From Atopsyche davidsoni (taxonomy: Eukaryota > Arthropoda > Insecta > Trichoptera > Hydrobiosidae): 64,000 bases of DNA. Where the stretch lies: positions 9,054,501-9,118,500 of the forward strand of contig JAILWY010000027.1 in assembly GCA_022113835.1 (NCBI GenBank), written 5' to 3'. The translations under genes and the position numbers were made by a program. A model generated the notes under the pieces. That model was not told the DNA's origin, did no database searches, and worked only from the letters and a program-made list of their open reading frames with translations. Numbering within the stretch: position 1 is the first letter of the stretch; each line of letters begins with the position of its first letter. Below are positions 12,919-23,877 of this stretch, in pieces.

Positions 12919-12951
12919 GATTTTTCGGCTCGATCCTGGGACCATCGTCAA
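12919..12951 (-). ncRNA. Hammerhead ribozyme relic (ACGU lineage)
   Basis: Minus strand: TTGACGA, U, GGUCCC, loop, GAGCC, GAAAAAUC. The order matches 28825-28866, but C3 is U and the second strand of stem II and stem III are changed. Probably inactive. It lies about 35 bp from the MITE at 12986-13184. Confidence 0.4.
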
Positions 12952-12985
12952 TACTTATAATATCATGAAAATGTGAAAAAATAAA

Positions 12986-13184
12986 GGTACTTGTTTTTTA
13001 TACGACCACCAAAAAACTTGTACCTAACCTAACCTAACCTAACCCAACGAATCGAGCGGTCATGGAAATCTGCAAAGGAACGAAATAAACGCCACAACGG
13101 GACTCATCGTCATATGATAGATTCTTATCTCTGCGAGTACATGTACATGAAAAAATTTTGGTGGTCGGATAAAAAACAAGTACC
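12986..13184 (+). mobile_element. MITE with TTAGG-type repeats, copy 1
   Basis: A 199-bp element with terminal inverted repeats starting GGTACTTGTTTTTTAT and continuing CGACCACCAAAA at both ends (one mismatch in the first 25 bases). It is flanked by an 8-bp direct repeat, AAAATAAA (12978-12985, 13185-13192), though the A+T-rich context weakens that. Inside the left end are four CCTAA units (13023-13043), the reverse complement of the insect telomere motif TTAGG. A second copy lies in inverse orientation at 15266-15454. No coding capacity. The 8-bp duplication would fit a hAT- or P-type element, but the termini do not let me assign a superfamily. Confidence 0.75.
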
Positions 13185-13192
13185 AAAATAAA

Positions 13193-15265
13193 TGACTTAT
13201 ATATTAATTCACTTGGAAGTTTTGGATACATTGCTTTAAAATTGTTTATTTAAATTCGTATGTTTCAAATATTTATTTTTTAGCGAATTAATGAAGTTAT
13301 TTGAACAATTGCTTTCACGCTTCACGCTTCTACGTGAGTGTTTATCATAAGCTGTAACACAGTATTCATAAAGTCAAATGTTTCCAAAAGTAATGTATCA
13401 GCAAAACCAGATAAGAATTATACTTATAAGGACTTTAGCGTATTTCGGTAGATGGGGTGGGGTATCTCGTGTTTCTCTGAGAATAAGATTTCATGCTTAG
13501 CTGAAGTGAAACTTTGTTTTGGTTATAAGAAACTTAATCACAGGGAGAAGTGGGGGTGTGAGGTCTTCAACCCTTATCTGCTGTGATAGTTACTTGATTA
13601 GGTAGTTTGTCGGGGTCGTAATGTAATTATCCAGGAGAAATATATTTTCCGATGTAATTACTGTTTGTAATTTATTTATGGCTGTGTTCAAAGATACACT
13701 AGTGAAACTGTAAGCAACGATAATTACTTAAGTTTTCATTGTTTTATTAAACACTGTTCTACTTGGGTTTTTGCTTTAAAACAAAGTTAATAAACTATAA
13801 AAGAACAAAAACCACTTTATGAGAAGAAATTGAACTATTTAATATTTATATTTCAATGTTTTTTTATAAGTGTTTAGTAACATAAATTTTCTTTATAATT
13901 TACTCCCGTAATGAGCAATGCTTGCTTCTTGAGCTGTACGATGATTGTAAGTTTTGAACAAATAAAATATTTTTGGGAAAATATATACAATATATATGAA
14001 TATAAAAATGTATTTTTGTGTAAAAGTGACTAAGTTAAGAAACAACGAGAAAAGGAGGGTACGTGAAATAAACTTTAATACTGGTAGCATGCAATATACA
14101 CAGGTCGTGTGTCTTCATACATGCGAATTTTGTTTTTCAGATTGAAATCTGTATCAAAAGAAAATCAATATCAATATGGTGGAGCCCTTCGTTATTTTCG
14201 AGCAGCTCTTTGTTATTTTTCCCGATTTTTCTTCATAAGACTTGTTCCATACAAAAAGTCGTACAGCTTGTTTATTCGAGAAGATTTTCTTATGTTCACC
14301 AGTTTTTTATGAATAGTACTTCCGTGAAAGTTGTTTTTTTTTTTGTATTGACGCTTCTCGACATTTGCCATATTTTATTTCCATGTCTTTTCACGAGGAA
14401 AAAGTTCCTTTGAATATAAATTTATTTCACTTATAGGAAAAAAGGGCTTAAAAAAATCTGGACGAAAAAGAGTTGTCCATGATGCTTTGTTTCGAATAAT
14501 AATTCATCATGAGAATATAGAGGCACACTCACATTTATATATATACTATATGTAAACATGTATAGCAGACCTACATAATAATATTGATTGACTTATTAGC
14601 TTCCATCTTTAGGAAAATAAAATATTCTATTGAAATAGTCACAACATCATAATACTTTTGTCCATAAATCGCAGCCAATCAAGCAAACTCAATTTACACA
14701 AACGAGAACTAATATAATTCGCAACCCTCCTCGCAGTGCCAATAATCCATTCGGCACAATATATAAACCAGCCGCAATCATATTCCTCCCCCGCACGCCA
14801 GTGAGGGATGGGGCAGAAGGTAGTATCTGAGTTATTAAACGACGCCAATGGTCGTATATAAAAAGGCCATTTCACCCTCGGCTGACCGCGGCCGCGGCGC
14901 TTGCGTTATGCCCACACAGCGAAGACAGTCCCCTGTGGATCCAAACCTTTGAATCGAACCTATTTACATTTCAGAAAAATAAATTAAAATCACATCTACA
15001 TTTAAAATACGTTTTTAACTAAAATATTTGCAGTTTTTTAAAATTAACACATACAGACTTTTATAACAATGTTTTTCAGCAATCCATGAAAAAATGGATA
15101 GCCACATAGATGCTTGTATGCAATCCAAATATTATCAAAAATAACTATTAACTAATGAATTGCAAAAAAACTAAACGCTTTTTGTGTCACTTTGGGCAAA
15201 AGTATACCTGTAAAAAATAAACTGTATACCTGTTTTTACTCCCAGTAAAGATTGAGTATTTAATT
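13193..15265. other. Noncoding stretch
   Basis: No gene recognised. The sequence is mostly A/T-rich. A G+C-richer block at 14680-14960 contains a promoter-like arrangement listed separately. The overlapping frames at 14109-14413 (+) are rich in F, S and K and resemble no known family. Confidence 0.5.
14845..14900 (+). promoter_or_regulatory. Promoter-like CCAAT/TATA arrangement
   Basis: CCAAT (14845-14849) is followed by TATATAAAAAG (14855-14865), and the sequence changes to a G+C-rich block (14879-14900, with GCGGCCGCGGC) at about the distance expected for transcription initiation. No downstream exon is recognised. TATA-like strings are frequent by chance in A/T-rich DNA, so this rests only on the local context. 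Confidence 0.18.
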
Positions 15266-15454
15266 GGTACTTGTTTTTTATCAGACCATTTTTTTAATGT
15301 ACATGTACTCGCAGAGATAAGAATCTATCATATGACGATGAGTCCCGTTGTGGCGTTTATTTCGTTCCTTTGCAGATTTCCATGACTGCTCGATTCGTTG
15401 GGTTAGGTTAGGTTAGGTACAAGTTTTTTGGTGGTCGGATAAAAAACAAGTACC
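15266..15454 (-). mobile_element. MITE with TTAGG-type repeats, copy 2
   Basis: A 189-bp inverse copy of 12986-13184. It has the same GGTACTTGTTTTTTAT termini, the same core (for example CAGAGATAAGAATCTATCAT and CCGTTGTGGCGTTTATTTCG on this strand) and three GGTTA/TTAGG units next to the right end, where copy 1 has four. The left terminus has lost part of the CCACCAAAA block. No flanking duplication is evident. The two copies lie about 2.1 kb apart in opposite orientation and could pair as a long hairpin in a transcript. Confidence 0.75.
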
Positions 15455-16040
15455 TTTTATTGTATGTTTAGTAATGTAGCCATGGTAGTCGAATGGAATG
15501 TATGAACGAACCCCACATACGTCAAAACAAACGATACGACTGTAGAGGTTTTTCTCTATAAGAAGAAGAAGTTCATGATAAAACTGCAGTTCACGAAACA
15601 TTTCCTGCTGCCCACTATTTGGCGATGCTCAGTACTTGTACTTTTATGTGAGTTATTTGGGACGCGAAATGTCAGGCGGCTGGAGCCTCGGCCACCTGAA
15701 AGCCGCGCTTACGTTTGATTCCCGCAAAGGCCAGAGCTTTATGTTAAACCGTAAAACAAGAATATGAAAAAATATGAATAACTTAGAGATCTGCCGGCTA
15801 CACGTGCACACTCAAACGTGCCTTATAAAAATATAGTGATTTCGTCGTAGAATATTCAATTAAGGACACTTTTACAGAAATAGAAGTAAACAAATATATT
15901 TTAACCGCTATTCCAAAAAATAATTTCTATAAAATTACTGTTAATATTTGAATAGTCAAATCCAAGCAAATAATAATTAAAAAACTAATGAAACATGGTT
16001 GAAAAAACCAAAGAAAATTTATCACTGAACAATTTTTATC
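15455..16040. other. Noncoding stretch
   Basis: A moderately G+C-rich segment at 15650-15740 is followed by A/T-rich DNA. No gene or repeat recognised. Confidence 0.5.
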
Positions 16041-16202
16041 CCCTATTATATTAAGAAATTCAATATTTTTGACAGAGAGTATTTGGTGGAATTCCATTTT
16101 AATATTTTTGAATAAAATACTTGAGTGATTTTCCACATTTTCTCATGACTCTGCTTGATAATGCCAACGTGAAAGGTTGGCGAAACCGGTCCCTATTATA
16201 TT
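16041..16202 (+). mobile_element. 138-bp hammerhead insertion with 12-bp target duplication
   Basis: The insertion (16053-16190) is flanked by perfect 12-bp repeats, CCCTATTATATT, at 16041-16052 and 16191-16202. It starts with AAGAAATTCAATATTTTTGA and contains the GACAGAGAGT block shared with 7928, 53361 and 55045. It ends in a hammerhead-like motif, GGCGAAACCGGT. The predicted cleavage position (after the C that follows ACCGGT) lies at the insertion boundary, within the ambiguity of one C shared with the target. This is the arrangement expected if ribozyme cleavage defines the end of the mobile RNA. Confidence 0.75.
16155..16191 (+). ncRNA. Hammerhead-like motif (ACCGGU lineage)
   Basis: TTGATAA (16155-16161) stands where CUGAUGA is expected; C3 and the catalytic G8 are both changed. 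An extra T follows. Stem II is a perfect 6-bp helix, GCCAAC (16163-16168) with GTTGGC (16176-16181), around GTGAAAG. GAA is at 16182-16184, then the palindromic ACCGGT (16185-16190) and C16191. No clear stem I. The G8 change should abolish fast cleavage, so this copy is probably dead, although its parent presumably was active. Confidence 0.55.
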
Positions 16203-17533
16203 CATAACTTGACATCTAAACGGTCAATAATGACAAAAAAATAATAAAAACGATTATGCTTTTTGTATTAATAACTTTTCATAGTATTTAAAGATTTTAT
16301 GTTAGGAAATTAATAACAATATCCGGTTTATTATTTTTCTATTTATATATTTTATTTTTAATATATCTTTTTGCAACAAAATTAGTAGTGTGATATAATA
16401 ATTTATATGTTTTTATTAAAATAAATCTAAATGATTGTTTGCAAGTATCATACAACAAAAAAAAACCAACATTTTGGCCATTCATTAGAATAATCATCCA
16501 ACTACAGAACCATGCTACTCAAAAGGACTAAAGTTTCAGGTTGTGATATCCAAGAGACGGAGGTTCAAATACCACCCCCGAAATAAAAGTTTTATATAGC
16601 TTTAAAGGTGTGTTTGTATCGACATTTGAATTGCAAAAGTATTGAAAATATTCACTGTCGTTTTATATATGAATCGATATATTTAATATATTTATTAATC
16701 ATCTCAATTTTGACCACAACAATGCGCGCATTTCTACAAACCACGAAGTTTAAAAACTGCCTTGGTAGAGTATCCGCTAAAGTCTTTACTGCCACATGCA
16801 CTTAATTAAAGTCATAAAGGTGGAGTCGTGAATGGAGCGCCCTGTACCCGGCACCAGCCAACCAGACTATTCCTGCACTGTCCCCTGTGCAGGAATTGTC
16901 GCTGGAAATGCTGTGATATATGTGTAACTTGTGCTATTGCCTGTTTCTTCGTATGAGGATATTTGTAGCTTCAAGGTTTAATCTTATTTTTATTCAAAAG
17001 ATGTTGTCACAAAATATACTTGGTTGGCATCTTCAAGCTGATTGAGACTCCGTGGAATATTTTGAATTAACAAATAAAGAAGTTTTAGAAACAAAGACAA
17101 TGATTGAATCATGACATATGGAAGGCAAAGGTCAACACGACAATTATAAACTATACACCATCAGTATAAAAAACGTCTGTTTTGAATTATTATATGAATG
17201 TTTTCTGAATTATCCCCTTGAATGACGATCCTTGCTGGTGTGGCTTTAATAAAAATATATATATTGGCGGGCCTTTATTGCTTGTTTACTACTTGGGAAT
17301 CCCCGACCGTATTGTGAGGTATTCATATATGTTGTTTTTTTTTCACGGGGTTAAGGCTTTCGAAAATAGTCGAGAAACTTCAGAAAAATTCCGTCATGCC
17401 GAAACAAAAATTGGAAAACTTATAAATTAATATTGCAATTTAAATAAATTTCCCGATATAAAAACAAAAGTGCCTTTATTTTTATACCAATCTTAATTTA
17501 CTGGTATCTTGAAAACTATTTAAATAAAATAAA

Positions 17534-17537
<4 letters not shown>
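16203..17537. other. Noncoding stretch with a short hairpin
   Basis: No gene recognised. A 10-bp perfect inverted repeat, ATTCCTGCAC (16869-16878) and GTGCAGGAAT (16887-16896), brackets an 8-nt loop within a G+C-richer segment. An isolated tRNA B-box-like string (GGTTCAAATACC, 16562-16573) lacks a convincing A box and cloverleaf. Confidence 0.45.

Positions 17538-17610
<73 letters not shown>
17538..17610. repeat. (TA)n microsatellite
   Basis: About 36 uninterrupted TA units. Simple repeat, likely variable between individuals. Confidence 0.97.
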
Positions 17611-17613
<3 letters not shown>

Positions 17614-20600
17614 TCACATAAAATATAACTTTATAGAGTATTTTATCTGAATAATTAAATTGCTAAAAGTATATCTAAAATACATCAAACATTTTTCCCG
17701 GTTCATGCGTTTTAGAGTTTGCTGTGTGTTTATTGCCCACTATCCAAATTTAATTCCACGCACTAAATTAAAAATTTAAGCCAAGCGAAATTCAAAACCG
17801 CGTTAATGTTTTTACGCGTAATTAATATTACATTTCCAGTACTGGCGTATGAAATTTCATGCTTTGAAATTGCTGTTAATATAAGAGGCTACTTTATGAG
17901 TTTATCGTAATCGACGGGCTGCTTAATATTAATATTGAAATTAAATGTCAATTTCAACATTATGAAAAGCGGTATTAGTAATTTAATTTTTTTTATTTTT
18001 TATATATCTTCGTTATAAATAATATTTCTTTGAAAGTGTCTAATTTGTCAGTTTGTAAAATAAACTACATTTTTTGATTATCTTATTATATATATTTTTT
18101 TAATAATAAATCAAGAACTAAATAATTGCTATGAATGAATGTGCAATATCAAACAGGTTTCAAAAAATTTTCAAGTTAAATTAGATTTTACATTTGAAAG
18201 AAAATTCTCAATCCGGGATGGGAATATATTGCAGAAAAAGTTAGATATAAAATGATCGAGGCTTCATAATATTTGTGGATGCTTATGTTGTCAATAATCT
18301 CAAAATCAATTTAAAGTATACCAGTAATCATCAAATCTTTATTAGATTTGATCTTACATATATTCATAGTTCATCTTTTAGATATGTTACTACCCGAACG
18401 TCAATTTACAGCTGAGAAACTATCGCGGATGTGTAGATAAATATATACTACGAGACTTTAAAAAAAAGAGGAAACGTGAGGTGATATTCTTTACAGTATT
18501 TATTGATAGTTCAAGATGGCAGGTTGTGAAGACACGGGCTGTGTGGAGCTTCTTTGGTTGAGGAACTCCTAAAAGAATTGGCTCTTTCTATTGAATTAAG
18601 GCGAATCATATAAATTGGCTGATTGTTATTGATACACAATGTTCTGCCTTTGAAAATAATATTTATTATTATGTTACATTTTATATGAAATAAAAAATAA
18701 TATTAGTAACCAATTTAATATATTTTGAAATTTACGGTTAATAGACAAAATGTAGTGTATATCAATATTTTTTTAATATTTGAATAAAACCTAAAATAAT
18801 ATGTGTAGCGTTGATTGTTGTTTTATCTGTCAGAAACCGGCATAAGTAGAGTTTTCACGAGTTTTTTTGACAAAAAATTTAACCTTAATTCATTAGTTAA
18901 GTTTGATATACTAAAAAAACTTTACATGTAAAAATACAAAGAATCAAGTTGAAAGACGCTTTTAAAGAAATGAATATACACTCTTTTGAAATTGCAATTT
19001 CTCTTTGGTACGTTTTTCTTATTTTAGAAAGTAAAATAATTAAACGTATTATATTATTTAAAGCTAGAGGACAATTTTTTTGAAAATCACATCTTCAATC
19101 AAATCAAACCTATCAGTATGAACAATAAGATTGTGTAGATGTAGGTGGATAGCAGGAAAATGTTGTCAATAATCTCAAAACTAATTGAATATATACCTGT
19201 ATTGATCAAAACTTTATTGTTTACTATTTTTAGTTCATTTATACTGTGAAATCGTTAAATTAAATTATTAAATTGAATTAAATAAAAAAGTTTTCGTACC
19301 AAAAAAAATCCTGATGAAAGTTACTTTTAGTACAATTCATTATATTATGAAATTTATTTCCTTCTTTCACTGGCTTAAGGGTAATGTAACAAAAATCACG
19401 TTACAACTGTCAGTAATAAATTTCTTCTAACGTATTCACAAACCATACATTTTAGAGATCTTATCACGCAAGAATGCCTGTAGAAAATAACGATTATTTT
19501 TTAAACATTTTAGCCAGCAACACGTTTTAACGTTTTGGCACTTTACATTTGAAATTAAAATTTGCAGATTAGTGATAACATTATATATAAACGTTATTTA
19601 CACCGGTTACTTCTCATTAACCACAATAAGATTAAGTTAATAGAATTTCTACATGAAGTCACTGTAATATTTTGTATATGGCTCAAATATTAACATCGTT
19701 TCTATACAAAATAAAACAAATCAAAGTCTTAGGCAGACATTTTAAGTATCTTGTCAAGATCCCTTTTTTTACATTTCTAAAATAAATGATACGTTTAATA
19801 ATTTAATATTTGTACGCTTTTATATAAAAAGGTTATATTAATATTTAATGCTCTACAATATATTCTCAGAACAATAACTTGACATTTCTTTTATTATCTA
19901 TGTTGTATTAAAAACATAAAATATATATTCCTTGAAAAAGCCTTGTATTTGTATTTTCCAATTTAAGTTCATGTATATAATCTAGGAAAAATATCAATAA
20001 CCCAAATAAAATATTTTGAAAGATTTAAAAAAAAAAAAACTCTACAATTTGATGTATTTTTTATTCTTCAAATTTATACATTCAAATACTGTTTTAAATA
20101 AGTTTAAGTCTTTATAGATATTGAGAATACGTCGCAAATTATTAAAATTACCATTTGATATTTTAACATCAATATATACTAATAAATAAAATGCTAAATA
20201 AATCTTTTCTGGTGGAAATATCGACTAAAAATTTTCCCTGACCTATAGAGGGTTATACAGATAATTCACAAAGTAAACAGAAAACCGAACTGGAATGAAA
20301 TCCAAACGGTAGTCTTAATAAATGATCCTCGCAAGCAATCTACCTTTCTGTCACAGATGGAGACTTTTGGTAATAGTGGACTACCTCTTAAAAGCTGCGT
20401 TATGTATACACTCATATAGAGAGAGCATAAAGCTTGGAATCTTTCAAGGACACCCGAAAAGCTCTATTTCGCTCGAAGGAATTGGCTGGTGAAATACGGA
20501 GGGGCAGAATGAAGGATGAATATTTCAGAACAATTGGAAGTATAAAATAAATGGAGACCCTTATATAAAAACGTCGCAGTGTTTTTTCTGTTTCTATACT

Positions 20601-22798
20601 AAAAACGTCGCGCATTCTTTGATTTTTTATTTGATATTTTAAATAATACATTTATCATAAGCCGTCATTTTCAAAAAAATTCCTAAAAATTAGATGGATA
20701 GTATAATTTTTAACTAGTTTGTGATAGATTATAAGTAGTTATTTTATGATGTAAAAACTTTGATTTTAGTATTTTTAGATATAATTTAGGTATCATTTAA
20801 AATATATTACGCAATGTTTACTCTTAATAATATTACGAGCAACTTAACGTACTTATTTAAGAAACTTTTCATATCAGAAGGAAATCCAATCTGTCTTTCT
20901 GGTATTACAAATGAAATAGTTCACGTGATGTATTGGATTTATTTTATAATATATTCGATGGAAAAACTGCTTGTTCATATTTAAGCTTTTCGCTCGTCAT
21001 TTAGCCGCTGCGTACTTTTTATTATTAAATAACACCGTTAAAAGCCTTTTTGATAACGTATTTACCCTGAAATGAAATATACAATATTTTGAATATGAAA
21101 TATTTGCACGGACTGCAAAACAGTATTAAAACATTTGAGTTAAAATAAATACTACAAAATAATATTGCGAAAAATATTTATTGTATAGTTCAAACCGTGA
21201 AATCAGTCTCTAAGCTGTCGACACCTTCATACTTGAAAACAGTGACTAATTATTTTTTAGAGTGTTAAACGTGTACGGAAAACATCCTCTTAGTTGATGA
21301 AGATATTGCTTTTGTGAGTTTTTTAAAATTAAATACATAACTAAGAACCTAAATTTCTATTATATTTAACTAGTAATATTTCCATTGAAACATTGACCTT
21401 GACGATCGAAGGTCTGACTAAATTGAAAATCAATTCAAGATTTATATTATCATCAATTAAAACAATTACTCATGTAGCGCAATTTTAACCACAAAATAAA
21501 AACTTATGTATTTAAAATTTTCATTAAATATTGTAATCTGGCATTGCACATATTTTCATCTCTACAAGAGTGAAGTCAGGCTTGCCTCTAAGCACAGACT
21601 CCCAGCACTGCGGCAGTAATGTATGCCGAGCCGTATTTATCATTTTTCACCCTGATAAATGATTCCAGAAGATTCTGCCACATTCTGCGATAGCCGTGAG
21701 AAACCCAACTCTACTTGTAGAATGCCCTCCTCCATAGGTCATCACCTTGCAAATCATGGTGCGCAAACCCTCAGATCCATGTTGTAAAAATTCATTTAAT
21801 AATTTATAATTATTTGAACAGTTGAAATTGCATGTATTGTAGTTTATAAAAGTACATTTCAAATGGAAAAAAACCGTCTCCGTTTTAAGTTATTTATGTA
21901 AAATATTATTCTGGAACCACTCTATACTTTATAAAATTTAATATTTTTAGGTTGTATTATTCGTTACTTGCGGTTTTCTATTTGGCAGCTCCAATCGCAC
22001 TGCTGAAGAATTTAGTTTGTAAAGGTCGACGCCAACCCTTTCAGGGTAATTCATGTCTTATCTTCCCCGCGCCGAGCTTTTCACTCCTTCCTCGCAAGGT
22101 TTTGGAGTCAAACAGATTTTTTTATTAATCTAAACTGAGTGCATATCGACTGATACTTTTGAATGCGCAGTGGTTGTTTTAAGACATTAAACTTTATATG
22201 CCGGCGGTCCAGATATTAATTCATACATCTTACTCAGCCAAACTTTGATGTAGAAGAACTTTTATTTGTCCGATCTTAATATGTTCAATCAACACGCTTT
22301 CAATATATATTCATTGTGTGTATTCAACATCAATATTTTAAATAAATTTCAATAGAGAAAGCGAAACGCTATTCGTGTTTTCTACTTTGTTAAAAATGCT
22401 TGTTTTGGTATAGAATTTTTACTGTCTTTTTAGCGGTCAATCGCATTTAAAATTATCCAAAGTTTGTCTCGTGAATTTAATATTATATCGCTGTGTTTCG
22501 CGATGATGACGATGGCAAAGCTCTTATAAATAATCCGACAGTACCAAAGCGGAGTCATAAAAAGTCTGCAGAGTTCCGAGCGGAGTCGAACTTCGGTCGT
22601 TCCGCTCTCCGCAACAATAACGGGGCGCGAGGCGGCCGGCCCTCCCCGCGGGCAGGGCGGGAGATCCGAGCCGCCCTAATTAGTCCAAGTTGAAGCCTCT
22701 CCTTACAAATGTATGAAATAATCTCGCTTTAATATCTCATAACCTCCGCAGTATTTCAAGATCCGCCGAAAGAAACGGGCCTTGTAGAACAAAAAAAA
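17611..22798. other. Long A+T-rich noncoding stretch
   Basis: About 5 kb without a recognised gene, RNA or mobile element. Only short low-complexity runs are visible until a G+C-rich island at 22560-22690. Short frames at 20412-20651 (-), 21647-21862 (-) and 22493-22693 (+) show no domain. Confidence 0.5.
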
Positions 22799-23877
22799 AG
22801 ACTCGCGATTAAAAAAAAAAAAAATTTTCAAAAGTCTTTATTTTTCATTAAGTTGTATTACAGGTGGTTGAGGGTGTGGTTCGTGACTATCCCCATCCTG
22901 CGCGCAAGTTTCGGGGCTTGAAATGTGTGGCTTCATGATTTACTATTGATCCAGTTGTGCGTAAAAAACCTTTATTTGCATGTGTTTATGTGTAATAAAT
23001 ATCTACACCGATAAAAGTTAATTACAATAACAGGTAGAGCAGGAAGGTGCAATGATCACTCCTGGGTATGTTTTTTGACAACTTGGCGTTCCTTCTTGTT
23101 CCGTCGAAGACTGTTATATTTTCACCGAGTAGGATGTGATGGGGGAATTTATGTATGTAGTGGACAGGCAGTGAGTCTGGGGTGTCGTCTCCGATCCTTT
23201 TGAGGAGGGGGTTTTTGGATTTTCGTATGGACTGGTATAGCCTTTCGGTGACGTGAAGCGTCTGGGTTACGATTGGTCTGGGCACAGAAGGTGCTGGTCG
23301 AGGTGCGGTAGTAGGCACCTAGGATGAGGCATAGGCATGAGTTTTGAGCGGCCTAGATACTCGCGATGAGGTGTTGGCTGGCGTTTGACCAGACAGATTC
23401 GGCGTACATCATGTACGATCTAATGATGGAGGTGTAGAACCTGAGTTTGGACTCAAGGGGGAGGGGGCTTCTAGCGCACAGCAGTGGGTAGAGGCTGTTT
23501 TTGCCTGTATGGCACTTTATTCGGGCGGCTGCGATGTGGGGGTGCCATACGAGGCTCCGATCCAGATGGACTCCAAGGTATTTCACCTTTTTGCTCCATT
23601 GGATCGGCTTACCGTCAGCTCGTAAGGGGTCGGTGCGATCGTTGCCAGGGTGTTTCCAGGTGAAGATGATTGCCTCAGTCTCCCCCTGGTTGACTTTGAT
23701 TCTCCATTTTTTTGTAAAAGGCACTGATTGGGTCGAGTCCGACCTGGAGTCTTTTCACAGTGGTGTTAGTGCGATTTGAGGTGGAGCAGCAGGCAGTGTC
23801 GTCCGCTTAGAGCGCTAGATCGCATCCCTTGGGCGTGGATAGGTCACTGATGAAATGGGAAAATAGACTCGCGATTA
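22799..23877 (-). mobile_element. 5'-truncated Jockey-like LINE with 13-bp target duplication
   Basis: The insertion (22812-23864, minus orientation) is flanked by perfect 13-bp repeats, AGACTCGCGATTA, at 22799-22811 and 23865-23877. It contains the C-terminal part of a non-LTR reverse transcriptase (listed separately) followed by about 220 bp of 3' region with an AATAAA signal (on minus, near 22837-22842). In sense orientation the 3' end finishes in a short A run and then a T run, not the usual poly(A). The 5' end is truncated inside the reverse transcriptase, as is typical of target-primed reverse transcription. G+C content is higher than in the surroundings. Confidence 0.85.
23030..23870 (-). 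pseudogene. Broken LINE reverse transcriptase, C-terminal part
   Basis: This encodes the last part of a non-LTR reverse transcriptase, which in an intact element copies its own RNA into DNA at a nicked target. The copy begins just before the catalytic block: FISDLSTPKG, then LAL*ADDTA, where the tyrosine of the conserved YADD motif is a stop codon (23807-23809). The frame shifts in a seven-A run (23707-23713). The longest open part (23353-23724) then carries VNQGETEAI, VKYLGVHLDRSLVWHPHI and SKLRFYTSIIRSYMMYAESVWS, typical of Jockey/R1-type thumb and following regions. After another stop, LILGAYYRT appears. A second shift leads to TQTLHVTERLYQSIRKSK, the usual C-terminal pattern, in the frame at 23022-23318. 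With two stops and two shifts it is dead. Assignment to the Jockey superfamily is by motif recall, not alignment. Confidence 0.85.

Noticed and set aside
16562..16573. tRNA B-box-like string
   Set aside because: No A box at the right distance and no acceptor or T-stem pairing. Not called as a tRNA or SINE.
17021..17044. Minus-strand CTTGAAGATGCCAACC, resembling the start of a hammerhead
   Set aside because: No GAAA box or second strand of stem II follows. Probably chance or a very short remnant.
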